The notes under the pieces are model-generated. The model saw only the letters and a program-made list of their open reading frames with translations. It had not been told where the DNA came from and did not search any database. 64,000 bases of DNA from Leptidea sinapis (taxonomy: Eukaryota; Arthropoda; Insecta; Lepidoptera; Pieridae): NCBI RefSeq assembly GCF_905404315.1, contig NC_066272.1:6448001-6512000 (forward strand), read 5' to 3'. Of this stretch, positions 47,695 to 59,602 are shown one piece after another. Within the stretch, counting starts at the first letter, position 1, and each line of letters begins with the position of its first letter. Position numbers and translations under genes: made by a program.

Positions 47695-48105
47695 CACCCA
47701 GTACTCTGTGAATGTCTAGATCATTTGGTTGCGTAGAGACGTCGCTTCATTTTGTGCCTTCTACCGCATTTATCAACGTGAGTGTTCCGAAGAGCTGTAT
47801 GATCGGATTCCTGCCTTCAAATTCCACCTTCGCACGACACGCCATAAATAAGGATGTCATCCCCACCATCCACAGTGTGGTTTTAAAGATCTTTCTTCCA
47901 CGTACAACAAAGCTGTGGAATGAGCTTCCTTGTGTAGTTCCAGGACCATACTTCATGGGTCCCTTCAAAAAAGCGCGTACACCTTTCGGAAAGGCCGGCA
48001 ACAATCCTGTGATTCCTCTGGTGTTGCAATAGAATGTAGGCGGCGGTGTCACTTATCATCAGATGACCCGTACGCTCGTTTATCCTTCACTTCACTTGAT
48101 ACATT
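47695..48105 (+). mobile_element. LINE-J 3' portion
   Basis: Plus strand: RT C-terminus broken by frameshifts (codons for FIxGx[26 protein letters not shown] in alternating frames) and the gatgacccgtacgctcgtt tail. Confidence 0.75.
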
Positions 48106-48325
48106 ATTCTTTATAGTAAGAAATATAGTCTTTGTTACTTATGGATAATGTAATATTCTAATGGTGAAATAATTTTTGTTATGGCAAGCTATAGTGCAGA
48201 TAGTTCCTGTAGAAATAGAGAAATTCTTATAGATAACAGACGCATTGGTATCTGATTGGCTAATCTAATGTCAATTGATTCTTGTCACCGAACCCCGGCA
48301 CAGTTCGCACGCATATTCATTCATC

Positions 48326-48482
48326 AGTGGTCAACGTAATAATCGCATCGCATAAAAGTACTTGGTGTAACGCAATTCATTCACCAAATGGCGAGAGGAC
48401 AGTAACACACACTTTGGCACCAAGAGTTCCTAGAGGGTCAGCGGGGACCTCCAGCTGCAGACCATATTCCTCGTAGCCTCAG
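48326..48482 (+). other. Possible non-coding first exon
   Basis: GC-richer stretch beginning at an initiator-like tcatcagtgg and ending cctcag before gtatgtct, a good splice donor at 48483. No ATG-led frame of substance and no downstream partner exon was found. Speculative. Confidence 0.2.
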
Positions 48483-48901
48483 GTATGTCTGTTTATGGAT
48501 ATATCTTTTTAAATTTATTACATAGTTAGTTTTTGTTCAAAATATTAATGTAAATCATCAAGTTAAAATTATAGCATCACCATCACCTAGTTATATATAG
48601 ATGCAATTGTAAACAGTATAGATTAAGTGCAGAACGAATAGTGAATGAAGCTGCTTGTTGACCGAAGGTTAATTGAAAGCAAACAGAGTAAAGTTTACTT
48701 TGAGCGCCGACGAATAGCTTTTCCATGTCCATTTCCAATTACTATTGGCTATTTTGATTGCATCTAACATACGAAACTACGAACAGTTTGAAATATTGCA
48801 TTCGTTGATTTGTATTTGAATCAGCGACGTGTGTTTTTTTTTTACTTTATTATTTTAATATTATATTTATTCAAAGAAGTTAGACTAGTTACTGTCACAA
48901 G

Positions 48902-49105
48902 GTGACTACTTTTATAAATAAGAAAATTTATAGAAATGAGGAGATCCGTAGGAGAACCAAAGTCACCGATATAGTCCAATTGATTGCGAAACTGAAGTGG
49001 CAGTGGGCAGGGCACATAGTTCGACGGACAGATGGCCGTTGGGGCAGAAAAGTCCTCGAATTGCGACCACGTACTGGAAGACGTAGTGTTCGACAAAAAC
49101 AATAA
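48902..49105 (+). mobile_element. RTE-like LINE RT C-terminal fragment
   Basis: Plus strand: RRRTKVTDIVQLIAKLKWQW, AGHIVRRTDGRWGRKVLELR and PRTGRRSV. Ends in a run of Q codons. Confidence 0.75.
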
Positions 49106-49194
49106 CAGTATTATTATCTGACTGATAAAAACCTCGTTAACGTTTTGATCTTTAGAAAGTTCTTGCAAATTAAGTGTCGAGTTGGTATTACAAC

Positions 49195-49515
49195 TCACTT
49201 TCATTCTCATCATCATGATCATCCACCGGAAGACGTCCACTGCTGGACAAAGGCCTCCCCCAAAGATGTCCAAGACGATCGGTCGCTGCGCTGCCCTCAT
49301 CCGACGTATTCAGGCGATCTTGACCAGATCGTCGGTCCATCTTGTGTGGCTACCAAAACTACTCTTCCGGTACGTGGTCACCATTCAAGGACTTTACTGC
49401 CCCAACGGCCACCTTTCGGTCGAACAATGTGCCCTGGTCACTGCCACTTCAGTATCGCAATCATTTGGGGTATATCGGTGACTTTGGTTCTCCTAGCGTA
49501 TAAAAAGTGGATACT
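49195..49515 (-). mobile_element. RTE-like LINE 3' fragment, inverted
   Basis: Reverse orientation: AKxTDIPQMIAILKWQ, then the GRWGxxSP, and C-terminal QQWTSSG codons (ccggaagacgtccactgctg on the plus strand). Opposite to the fragment at 48902. Confidence 0.72.
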
Positions 49516-50164
49516 GAAACGATCGTAACAGAAGAAAGAATATTTAAAAAGAAGACAAAAATTTTAAGCAAAGAAATAATTGTTGCTTTGATACCTAATG
49601 GTTATGTATTTATTAACTATAGCCATTAAAAGTAATTAGAATGCAAGGCCATCCAGAGTCCGCAATAAAAGTCGGTTAACCAAAGTAATGAGACAATAAC
49701 AAGAAATAGTCATTCTGTATTCCACAAAGCATTGTTCTTAAGTATTATTACTCTATTTAGAAATAATAATTCGAATGCTAATAATGAATTTCAGAGATAC
49801 CTTCATTTAAATTAATTTCCAAGTTCATGACAAAGAGGCTTGTGTTGTTGATTAATTCAACATTATTTAAATTGCAAATGTAGTCCATTCAAAAGTCTAA
49901 AGTTTTGCTTAAAAAATCTTTCATAAAATTAATATTATGGAGGTTATTATCAGTCAGATGATAATACTGCTATTGTTTTAGAGCTTTACTGAGCAGTACT
50001 GGACGGTTGTCATGAACATGTACAGTTAACTATGTTAATAAATCCAATGCGTGATGGTTTCTATGGGACACGGGGACGAACAGGATAATTATAAAAGTAG
50101 AACAAAGTCTTATAAACGTTACAATTGTAATGGTAGGTACAATTCACAAAGCCTTCTTAAGATT

Positions 50165-50312
50165 CAAATTCTACCTCCAGCATCATCATGATCATCAGCC
50201 GGAAGACGTCCACTGCTGTACAAAGGCCTCCCCCAAAGATCTCCACGACGAGCGGTCCTGCGCTGCCCTCGTCCAACGTATTCCGGCGATCTTGACGAGA
50301 TCGTTACATTAT
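50165..50312 (-). mobile_element. RTE-like LINE 3' end
   Basis: Same C-terminal block (agccggaagacgtccactgc, gatcttgacgagatcgt) cut at about 50305. Confidence 0.65.
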
Positions 50313-50796
50313 CACAAAGCAACCGCCTCGCTCGATAGTTCCTTTTGAACTGAATCCCTGAACAGGATTATCACTTTAAAAATAGAAAATTGTTAATAAA
50401 GATAGATAAACCTACTATAGAAAACATATTAATTAAATGCGCGAACTTGAGATTAATAAAATTGAAGATATGATTTGATGATACCCAATAGAGAATGAAA
50501 TCTATTCACATTTATAAGGAGGAAAACCTTCATAATGACAGCTAGCATTTCTTTCAAAAGCGACGAGGTAATGAATACTTACTTATTGAAGAAGGCGGGC
50601 GATTAATGGACTCTCCTATCTTACTGATCAGCTACGATTTCTCTGAAAGATATTGAATAAATTAAAAAAAAAAGTAAATCTTCGAATGTTATTAAAACAG
50701 AATGTTCTTTTGAAGTGCATAGTATTGAGATTGTTTCGTAATAAATGCAAAAGTGAGTTCTAAAAGATAAAGTAATGGTTTAATATTTACTTACTA

Positions 50797-51172
50797 CTAG
50801 CTGATGCCCGCGACTTCGTCCGCGTAGATAAAGGGTTTTTAAAAATAATTAGCAATTTTGGAATTGAACGTTATCTCATGTCCTATTTTCCCGTTTTCGC
50901 TTCAGTTCCCAACATACTATATGAATCTTATTTCGAGAAAGATTGCTCAAATCAAACTAAACCTACTATTGGTATAGTTACAGCTCATCGACGTGAATTT
51001 CAGTTTACGAATCCTGTGGGAATATTGGATTTTTCCGGGATAAACGGTGGCCTTTGTTCTTTCTCAAGCTCTAGTCTATCACTGTACCAAATTTCTACAA
51101 AATCGGTTCAGTAGCTCCGGTGTAAAAGCATAACAAACAAACTTACATTCACATTTATAATATTAGTAGGGA
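50797..51172 (-). mobile_element. Helitron, 376 bp, both ends visible
   Basis: CTAGctgatgcccgcgactt at the left (3' end) and TC at 51172 (complement tccctactaatattataa). Correct A/T junctions. The open frame 50878-51114 within it is not a gene. Confidence 0.75.
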
Positions 51173-51237
51173 TGATTATTAGAATGAGTGAATAACTCTT
51201 TGCAATACAGGATCTACGTGATAATTTTTTTTTACCA

Positions 51238-51372
51238 ATAAAACAACCGAATTCAAAAGCACTATTCCGAAATAATAGATATAATATGCACAAAAAGTAT
51301 AAAAATAATTGCGTATTCTTAGACAATCTAATTAATTAATCTAATTCTAGTTACGATTACTGTTATTTTTGG
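51238..51372. repeat. MITE M6 half copy
   Basis: acaaccgaattcaaaagcac to attgttatttttggaa-like words; truncated where the next LINE begins. Confidence 0.55.
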
Positions 51373-51383
51373 AATAAGCTATA

Positions 51384-52105
51384 TAACAACACTTCCCTTA
51401 AAGCCTCGCTTAGTATCGGAATACTGGGTCTCAAAATCTCGAGTGATTGTCAATTCCGTGGCCATCTGGAGGGCAAAGCCAAATTGGCTTCGAAGAATTG
51501 GGCGTCATCAATAGAGCACGGCAACACTTCAAGCCGGCCCACATTCTAGCGCTCTACAAAGCGCGGGTCCACACATGGAATATTGCTGTCATCTCTGGTC
51601 TGGCGCACCCCAGTATCAGCTCGATCCATTTGACCACGTGCAACGCAGAGCAGCTCGAATTGTCGGGGACCCAGTGCTCTGTGAACGGCTGGATCACTTG
51701 GCATTGCGTAGAGACGTCGCTACATTGTGTGTCTTCTACCGCATTTATCACGGGGAGTGTTCCGAAGAGCTGTTTAACCTGATTCCTGCCGCAGAACCTT
51801 CGCACGACACGCCACAAGTTAGGATATCATCCCCACCATCTGGATGTGTGGCGGTCCTCCACAGTGCGGTTTTCAAGGAGCTTTCTTCCACGTACTACAA
51901 AGCTGTGGAATGAGCTTCCTTGTGCGGTGTTTCCGGGACGATACGACATGGGTACCTTCAAAAAAAGCGCGTACACCTTTCTTAAAGGCCAGCAACGCTC
52001 TTGTCTTGTCCTCTGGCGTTGCAAGAGAATGTGGGCGGAGGTGATCACTTAACACTAGGTGACCCGTACGCTCGTTTGTTCTCCTATTCCATAAAAAAAA
52101 TATAA
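51384..52105 (+). mobile_element. LINE-J RT 3' portion
   Basis: Plus strand from codons for NTSLKASLSIGILGL to the ccataaaaaaaa tail. Frames change at about 51500 and 51590; includes MEYCCHLWSGAPQYQLDPFD and [17 protein letters not shown]. About 720 bp. Confidence 0.82.
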
Positions 52106-52107
52106 GC

Positions 52108-52226
52108 TTTCAAATAAAGAAAGAATGATCAAAATTGGTTCACCCATTCGAAAGTTCTGAGGTAACAAACATAAAAAAACAAACCGACGAATTGAGAACC
52201 TCGTCCTTTTTTGAAGTCAGTTAGAA
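52108..52226 (-). repeat. Repeat P, copy 3
   Basis: Reverse copy: gaggtaacaaacataaaaaa, cgacgaattgagaacctc. Directly follows the LINE tail. Confidence 0.5.
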
Positions 52227-52539
52227 AAAGGACATTATTTACAAAATTATTATAAAATAAAAGACTCGAGTCATGAGATGTAATAATCTTTGTATAACAA
52301 ACTGTAAAAAAGTTTAGATGGCAAATTATTGCTTAAACGAGCTTGAAGTTTTTAATCACCTAAACTAATAACTAATGATTCTAGAATCTAGATTATAGTG
52401 ATTATATAGTATCCAAATAGAAAGCTACCGTAAGCCATCCGTTTCATGTAAGAAAAGTATTAGGTATTTAATCTAATTTAATGTGTTAAGAAATTGTTAA
52501 ACCATTGGGAGAACTTCCAAAATAGTTTTTTTTTTTATT

Positions 52540-52860
52540 TTCAAATTCAAATTAAAATATTTTTATTTCAAATAGGTTTTAAAATCACTTATAAAAAATC
52601 AAACATCTGAGAAGAACGGGCGCAAAAAAGCTCAGCGGGCTCCTTTTTCAAAGAAATTTCTTCACAATATAATATCGTACAATAACATTTATTTTTAAAT
52701 AGCCTGAGGGTGGTTGTTCCATTCCCAATCTGTGATATCATTAAGAATATCATTTACGTTGTTAAGTTAGTAAACTTTACCACACCAACGTTTTTAATAG
52801 TTGTAAAAGCATATACGTCGCCCTACAAAAGACTTACTAACTCGATTTAACAGAGTAGTA
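52540..52860 (-). mobile_element. LINE-Y 3' fragment
   Basis: Reverse orientation: RT C-terminal codons DWEWNNHPQAI-like, then tail aaataaaaatattttaattt. Same family as 56408-56750. Confidence 0.55.
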
Positions 52861-54355
52861 GGCATAACCAGCTTATGTTTGTAGCTGGTGTTAACATTAA
52901 GATTGTCACAGAGATGCAACAGTTAAATTGTTTATTTATTTAAATTTCTCTTTTAATTCTTCACACTCATTCTTTTAGAGACGAATTACATTACGAAATC
53001 ATACCGTAGAGGATACTTATTAACTTTAGGTTGACTCCTTCTCCCTTCGTAACACTGTATTTGTACATATTGAATTGTTTTCAACCTTTAAAGGGAGAAT
53101 GAATGTTTATTATATTTTTGGCCTCATAATACTAAGTGAAGAATATAAGTAAAAATTCTAATGTCTCATGTGTTCGGTTTTATATTACTACTGTTCAAAG
53201 TTCAAAGTTATATTGCTACTGTTCAAAGTTCAACATTTGACACTCTACATCAATGACAAGGTTGTCACGTTCGAGGGGACTATGCAATGATGTGTGGAAT
53301 TATAGTCTATTAAAATATCTAAAAATGTTTCACCTACTGCGTAAAACTTAGAGGAATTTCCGCTGAAAATGCCTCACATTCAGAATTTTTGACCACAAAC
53401 CATTCAGGACAAAACCTCTTTCATGAAACAAATCGATGAAAAGTCAGTTAAAAAAGCAATTTTAATGCATATTTTCAAACTAAAGCTAAAAATTTATTTA
53501 TTTGTTCATGTATGTGATAAAACGATACTTATAATTGTAAAATTTATTTTATTATTTACTTTAATGGGAGAAATGTCCAGAAACACATTATCACACTTTT
53601 AAACCAATATTTGCAGTATCATCATCTTGCAAATTAGTAATCTTTGAAAATTTTTTCAAACGTCTCGAAGTCATGTATGTAGAGTAAGTAAAAATCATAT
53701 TGTTAGTTGATTAGGTATAGAAATAACCACAAGAGTACTGAATACAATAGATGAATCAATCCACACCATACTAATACAGTAAAAAATATAAGCACTAAAT
53801 CAACATAATTTTTTCTTATAAATAAAACTTCACAAAACAAAATAAAGTAAAACAAAATACAGTTCTTGTTCCCAGTTCGATTAATGCTACGGTGATAATA
53901 ATTATTTCAATCTTTAAAATTTGGATTTCAAAATAAACAGTTCAAAATGAAATTTATGTATGACTGCGATTTGTGGTGAGGAAATTCTTTGTAGTTTCCC
54001 TCTAGACTCTAGAGTATTTGATGCGAACGAGGCTATTTCCGAAGTTTTCCCAATGGTGAAAACATATTTTGCATTTTGAATTTCGTCTTTGTTGGACTTC
54101 TGCCATCTGTGCATAGATATTTTTATGTAAGTAGAAATAGGTACCCAAAGAAAGAACTAACTTTATAAAGATATATAATGTTTGTTTGTATGTATAATGA
54201 TACATACAATTTGTGTGTATGTATAATGATACAATTAAATAATGATTTTACTATACATATAAGCGTTTAATGAATCCTGCTACAGTAGCTCGGGAGTAAG
54301 ATTAGTTACAAAATGTGGTATGCTTAATCCGTGGCGTACCGAGTAACGGTACATA
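52861..54355. other. AT-rich DNA, nothing recognised
   Basis: No gene or repeat could be supported. A direct repeat of ctactgttcaaagttcaa occurs near 53190-53235. Confidence 0.35.
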
Positions 54356-54360
54356 TTGAC

Positions 54361-54586
54361 TTACGGCCGTTTTCAATAACCTATATATCCTTTGTTTAAA
54401 TTACTAGAGGTAGACAAATCTATCCTTTTACGCTTACTTAAATTTCAATAACCTATTGACAGATAGCATTGGACTATAATTATATTGGACATAACTATGG
54501 ATAGATAAGATCTTGTCATTAAACGGTGACAGCAATGTATCCGTAAGTTAAACTAAGGATAGGTAGGTGATTGAAAACGGCCGTAA
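54361..54586. mobile_element. MITE M2, copy 2
   Basis: ttacggccgttttcaataac at the left and its near-complement (gattgaaaacggccgtaa) at the right, 226 bp, plus internal ttgacagatag words shared with copy 1. Confidence 0.75.
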
Positions 54587-54984
54587 GCCAATATGCAGCA
54601 TTTTGAAATTTGACCGGTAATCCGAGTGAGTCAATATGAAGCACTTAGAAATACGACTCCATCGATTTCTGGTTTTACAGCGTTGTTGCGAAGTGCTATT
54701 TCGCTTTGAACTTATAATACAAGATGAATAATGTAGGTATAGTATTGAATAGGTAGATTCGAACACTCTATACAAATGATAACAAAAAATTGCGCGGGAA
54801 CGTAAGAGTAGGTTGCCGTACGCCATATTGAATAGTTAATGTCTTGCGGTCCGATTCACAAACAGTGCTTATGAGAGGATGCAAGGATTTGCCGTATTAC
54901 TGGCGATTATATCAATAATCTATGTATAAAAATAGAAAAGATACTTCCTCATATCTTTTAGAATATTACGTGCACCTCATATCA

Positions 54985-55210
54985 CCGCTCTTCGACAATG
55001 CTCCCCGTAATGCCTCGCCTAGTATCGGAATAATAAAATCTCTAACGATTGCCAATTCCATAGTTATCAAGAAGGTAAAGCCAAATTGGCTAAGAAGAAA
55101 CTTGGTGCATGGCACGGCAATAACTCTAGTCCGACCATATTCTAGCGCTCTACAAAGTTGCTCTTATCTCTGGACTTGTATCTATTAACTGCACTCCAGT
55201 AGCAGCGCGA
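54985..55210 (+). mobile_element. LINE-J RT fragment, strongly decayed
   Basis: Codons for ISPLFDNAPRNASPSIGI and AKPNWLRRNL-shifted sequence, then ctgcactccagtagcagcgc. No 3' tail; SINE-X copy 7 starts directly after. Confidence 0.6.
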
Positions 55211-55215
55211 ACCAT

Positions 55216-55530
55216 TTGACCAGTGGGAGGCTCCTTTGCACCGGATGCCGGCTAGATTATGGGTACCACAACGACGACTATTTCTGCCATGAAGCAGTAA
55301 TGTGTAAGCATTATTGTGTTTCGGTTTGAAGGGCGCTGTAGCTAGTGAACTTACTGGACAAATGAGACTTCACATCTTATGTCTCAATGAGCGCAGTTGT
55401 GGTGCCGCTCAGAATTTTTCGCTTTTTCGAATAATTTTGAGCGGCACTGCAGTGTAAATGCGCTGGGCGTATCAATTACCATCAGCTGAACGTTCAGCTA
55501 ATCTCGTTCCTTATTTTCATTAAAAAAGTT
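55216..55530 (+). mobile_element. SINE-X copy 7, full length
   Basis: accagtgggaggctcctttg to ttattttcattaaaaaa. Hairpin arms gtgccgctcagaattttt and gagcggcac are intact. Confidence 0.78.
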
Positions 55531-56405
55531 CATACAACGCTCGAATTTTAGGGGACCCAGAGCGCTGAGAACAGCTAGATGAGAACTAGAATACTGTAAT
55601 GACACCAACAGTATATGTGATCAAATACCTTTCCTACATATCTGGAAATGTTGGTTACTCAATGCATTACTTATTATAAATCAGAACATCAAATTTTTCT
55701 GTTAGAGGAAACAAAGGTTTCAGATGTAATTCTTGAAATTCGTGTTGACCGAAGCTAATGAAATGTAAACCATTCTATGCAAACAAAGTAAATCTACATG
55801 AAGATTATTTTATTGAAAGTTCTTTTTAAATGGCCACAATCGTGTCGTATAGTGCTCATTAATTGTATTTCATAATTTCTACATTTGTTCTTATATAGTA
55901 TAATATTAAGTCATACATTTCAATCAACCAAACATCAATTTCAATAAATTACTTAGTATTGAAGCCGTTTTTGGGATATAAGGAAATATTTGAAGGTCAC
56001 GGAAAACAAATTACAGCTTCGAGCTATATAATGTTAGAAACTGCAAAGTTATGAACATTAGTGTGTCAAATAATATTGCTATAAGATGTATATACATGTG
56101 AACATAATAAAAATGTATGCACAATGTATACATTCATGCTAATTTTATTGACAACTTGTTGCGATTGCTTACAAAATAATATTGGTTACGTACTGACTTA
56201 TTATCATAAATCCAAAAGATTATGAAAAACTAAAAGCTAATAAGTGCCCGTCTGTATTAATTCCAAGCGTTTCGAAATTAAATTCATTCCTTTCAAGTCT
56301 TCCTATAATTCAAGTTTAGCATTCAGTGAATTCATTTCAATGTGATCATTTGAATGAAAAATCAATTATGCTCACTTCAGATTTTACTTAAGTCTATATA
56401 GATGA
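55531..56405. other. AT-rich DNA, nothing recognised
   Basis: No supported features. Confidence 0.35.
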
Positions 56406-56407
56406 TG

Positions 56408-56750
56408 ACGTTGCGAATATTTAAATTCAAATATTTTTATTTGAAATAGGATGTGACATGACTTATTAAAAGTCAAAAACTACCACCCATTGCAAAAAGA
56501 ATGCTTTAAACCTGAGACGAACGGGCGCAACAAACACAGCGGGCTTTTTTTTAATAAAAAAATGTTTACAAAGTAATATCGTACAATTAAACTCATTATT
56601 TAATAGCCTGAGGACGGTTGCTCCACTTCCAATCTGTGGTATCATAAAGAAAGTCATTTATGTTATAGAAACCTTTACCACACAAACGTTTTATAACATT
56701 CTTTTGAATATACATTTGTTTTGAATATTGTCTGAGATCTTGTTGTAAAA
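56408..56750 (-). mobile_element. LINE-Y 3' fragment
   Basis: Reverse orientation: RLCGKGFYNINDFLYDTTD, WKWSNRPQAIK then stop, and a tail with aaataaaaatatttgaattt. Confidence 0.65.
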
Positions 56751-56944
56751 GCATTTTTATTTATTTATTTATTTAATTCAGAGAGATCTCCACACATAGG
56801 TAAATGTATTTGTAACAATATTTCTTATGAACTACATTACTATTATTAGTGAAATATATTTATAAACCTAGAGCTAACTGTATCAAGTGTTTCTTTAAGG
56901 AACAGTCCGCTCTGGCAGCAATCATATTTAGGATGCTGTTACTG

Positions 56945-57211
56945 CTAACACTGCAACATGGAAACCGCTTTTTTGCGCATTATGGCATGGAAACCATCCA
57001 CAGATGCCTCAGCAAACATTCCAGAAGCGCTACAACGCCATGGTAGCCCTAACAGCCTCCTAAACGCATTATTATATGTGACACGTAGAACGCTATAAGC
57101 CCCGCGCGAATATGACACCCACATGCCGCTCGAGTAAAAAGACTGGCAGAATGCTTTGAATAATAACGTTTTAACATTATTTGTGCTTCGTGCAAACCTG
57201 CGGGCGAGCAT
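56945..57211 (-). mobile_element. Non-LTR RT C-terminal fragment (other family)
   Basis: Minus strand: VKTLLFKAFCQSFYSSGMWV, YSVLRVTYNNAFRRLLGLP and SASGMFAEASVDGFHAIMRK, a pattern common in insect LINE ORF2. Open for 88 codons. Confidence 0.7.
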
Positions 57212-57213
57212 AT

Positions 57214-57490
57214 TACGCTAGATTATGGGTACCACAACGGCGCATAATTCTGCCGTGAAGCAGTAATGTATAACTGTGTTTTGATCTGAAGGGCGCCGTA
57301 GTTACTGGAATTACTGGGAAAATGAGACTTGTCATCTTATGTCTCAAGGAGACGAGCGCAGTTGTAGTGCCGTTAAGAATTTTTGGGTTTTTCAATAATC
57401 TTAAGCGGCACTGAATTGTAATGGGCAGGGCGTATCAATTACCATCAGCTGAACGTAGTGCTCATCTCGTCCCTTATTTTCATAAAAAAA
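57214..57490 (+). mobile_element. SINE-X copy 8, 5' truncated
   Basis: Starts at gctagattatgggtacc and ends gtcccttattttcataaaa. Confidence 0.75.
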
Positions 57491-57894
57491 ATAGTTTTCT
57501 GTTGCGAAGAATTTTGAATTAAGTTATATAATTAAATTTAAATATTCTAATAAACTAACAAAATAATTAATAATAATATATAATTATTTGATACTACTAA
57601 ATTAAGTTTCAGTTTATCGAAATAATGTTCATTTTGAAAACAAAGTTTCAACAATGATTTAGAGCGAATACCATGTCCATTGAGGTGAAGCCATCCAGAG
57701 TATCTATACAGCCGTATTAAATGATTTGTGATTCAGATTAATTTAAATATGTTTCTGTTCTATTGATACTATTGATCATGGTATGCGTTATAGCACGGAT
57801 TTCTGTCTATTTAAATTGTGTTTAAATTGGAATTTTATACGAACGCTTTCGACACTATGTAGTTTAATCTAGATAGAGTAAAGTTTTTTTTATA

Positions 57895-58262
57895 TAAGAG
57901 GGTGCAAACGGGTAAGAGGCTCACGGGATGGGGAGAGGTGAGGTAACCACCCATGGACATCCGCAACAACGGAGTCAAGAAATGCGTTGCCGGCCTTTAA
58001 GGTGCTTTTTTCTTGAAGGTTCCTAAGTCTTATTTGTTCGGGAAAAACTGTGACTGTGCGAGGCAAGAAATTTCTTGCGAAACGCGCGGTTGTGGAATGC
58101 CAGACGTCAACGTGATGCGGGTGGTACTTTGCACGTAATGTCCGGTGGTGGAATTCGGCCAATTGAATCAACCCGAACAGCTCCTCTGAGCATTCCCCTT
58201 GATAAATGCGGTGGAAGAAGCAGAGAGAACCCATATCTCTACGCAATGCCAATGAATCTCCG
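57895..58262 (-). mobile_element. LINE-J-related 3' portion (second subfamily)
   Basis: Minus strand: LALRRDMGSLCFFHRIYQGE, CSEELFGLI, YHPHHVDVWHSTTARFARNF and a 3' tail with catgggtggttacctcacct. Same general protein as LINE-J but with a different tail, matching 38740-38832. Confidence 0.75.
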
Positions 58263-58323
58263 GAACAATCAGGCCTAGAGACTTTACTTTCACAATTAAA
58301 GTCTCTGGGCCTGATGGTTCCGG
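58260..58323. repeat. Short hairpin, 27-bp arms
   Basis: 58260-58286 and 58297-58323 are reverse complements with two mismatches around a 10-base loop; the arms begin ccggaac and end gacttta. It lies at the truncated 5' side of the LINE fragment. Confidence 0.75.
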
Positions 58324-58382
58324 GATATCATCAGGAGCACATCGGGCGAAAATCTCAATCTCAAATTATAATAATAACTTTC

Positions 58383-58535
58383 TTTTTATCAATGGGAGGT
58401 TTATTGGCACAGGATGCAGGCTGTTTTACGTTATGTTACGCTCGTTTGTACACTTCTTCCATAAATAATATGTGTTTACCACAGCGGTGCAAGCATAATT
58501 GTATTTCTTGTTAAAAGGCGCCGCTAGACCTAAGG
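58383..58535 (+). mobile_element. SINE-X remnant
   Basis: atgggaggtttattggcaca, gatgcaggct, then a displaced accacagcggtgcaagcata; strongly decayed. Confidence 0.4.
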
Positions 58536-58689
58536 CTAAAGAAACTTTGATTTGTGTAAAAGTGTGTCAATATTTTTGGGAGGTATTTGCCATGGTCGCC
58601 AAGCCTGGCATCGCAGTAGATGGTGTGCTCTAAACGAAAGATGATGCTGCTCCGTTGTTTGTATCCCTTAGACGCCTCTTATGACACCC

Positions 58690-58858
58690 ACGGGAGGAGA
58701 TGATGTGGTGCTATTTTGATGCGACACCACACCCAAAAGATCGCCGGAATACGTTGGATATGGCAGCGCAGGACCGATCGTCGTGGAAATCTTTAGGCTA
58801 TTGACCAGCGGTGGACGTCTTCCGGCTAATGATAGAAGATGACGATTAATTGCGATGC
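58690..58858 (+). mobile_element. RTE-like LINE 3' end
   Basis: Plus strand encodes AAQDRSSWKSLG-like codons and the QxWTSSG C-terminus (ggtggacgtcttccggcta). Confidence 0.6.
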
Positions 58859-59287
58859 CGTTCAAAATTTAGTGCTACCAGAATCCAGATAGAAACTCGA
58901 TTGTAATGGACTGTATGTACTTAATCACGTGCTCTTCTCGTCAAATTTTCTCCAACAAAACAAAATTAAACTTATAAACCTAAATCTAACTCTTGATAGT
59001 ATTTTTTAACAATATGGATTGTACATAGCGTGCCCCTTCAATATGTCCTCGAGCAAGACTGTTGACGTTAATCACTCCGACAGAGTTGATTAAATCTAAA
59101 AAACGAGTCGCATTGTCTGACGAGACAACTGAATAAATTGCCAGCCTTAACACTTATCACACTTCTGTATTACAAACAATGAATTTTTTCGATGAACTTG
59201 TGAACCTACAAAAACGTTAACGGTTGCTTTTGTATATTTAGTGGAGTTTCGAATAATTTTTTCTCATTATGGTAGTAGTCTCAGTCA

Positions 59288-59602
59288 TCATTTATCATCA
59301 TCATCATTTCAGCCGGAAGACGTCCACTGCTGGACAAAGGCCTACCCCTAGATCGCCATCATCCATGCGCTGCCCTCATCCAACCTATTCCAGTGAACTT
59401 GACCAGATCGTCGGCCCATCTTGGGGGCGGGGGGCTACCAACATTAAGGCTTCCGGTACGTGGTCGTCATCCGAGGACTTTACTGCCCCAACGGCTATCT
59501 GTCCGTTGAGCGATGTGCCCTGCCCACTGCCACTTCAGTTTCGCAATCATTTGGGCTATGTCAGTGACTTTGGTTCTCCGAGCATAGCCCTTTCCATTGC
59601 CC
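59288..59602 (-). mobile_element. RTE-like LINE 3' fragment
   Basis: Reverse orientation copy of the block at 49195-49515: agccggaagacgtccactgc, accagatcgtcggcccatct, cgaggactttactgccccaa, tgtcagtgactttggttctc. Confidence 0.72.

Noticed and set aside
48842..49300. 152-codon minus-strand frame
   Set aside because: Lies across two opposed LINE fragments; partly LINE coding, partly shadow.
49145..49528. 127-codon plus-strand frame
   Set aside because: Antisense shadow of a reversed LINE RT C-terminus.
50878..51114. 78-codon frame
   Set aside because: Entirely inside a Helitron with visible ends.
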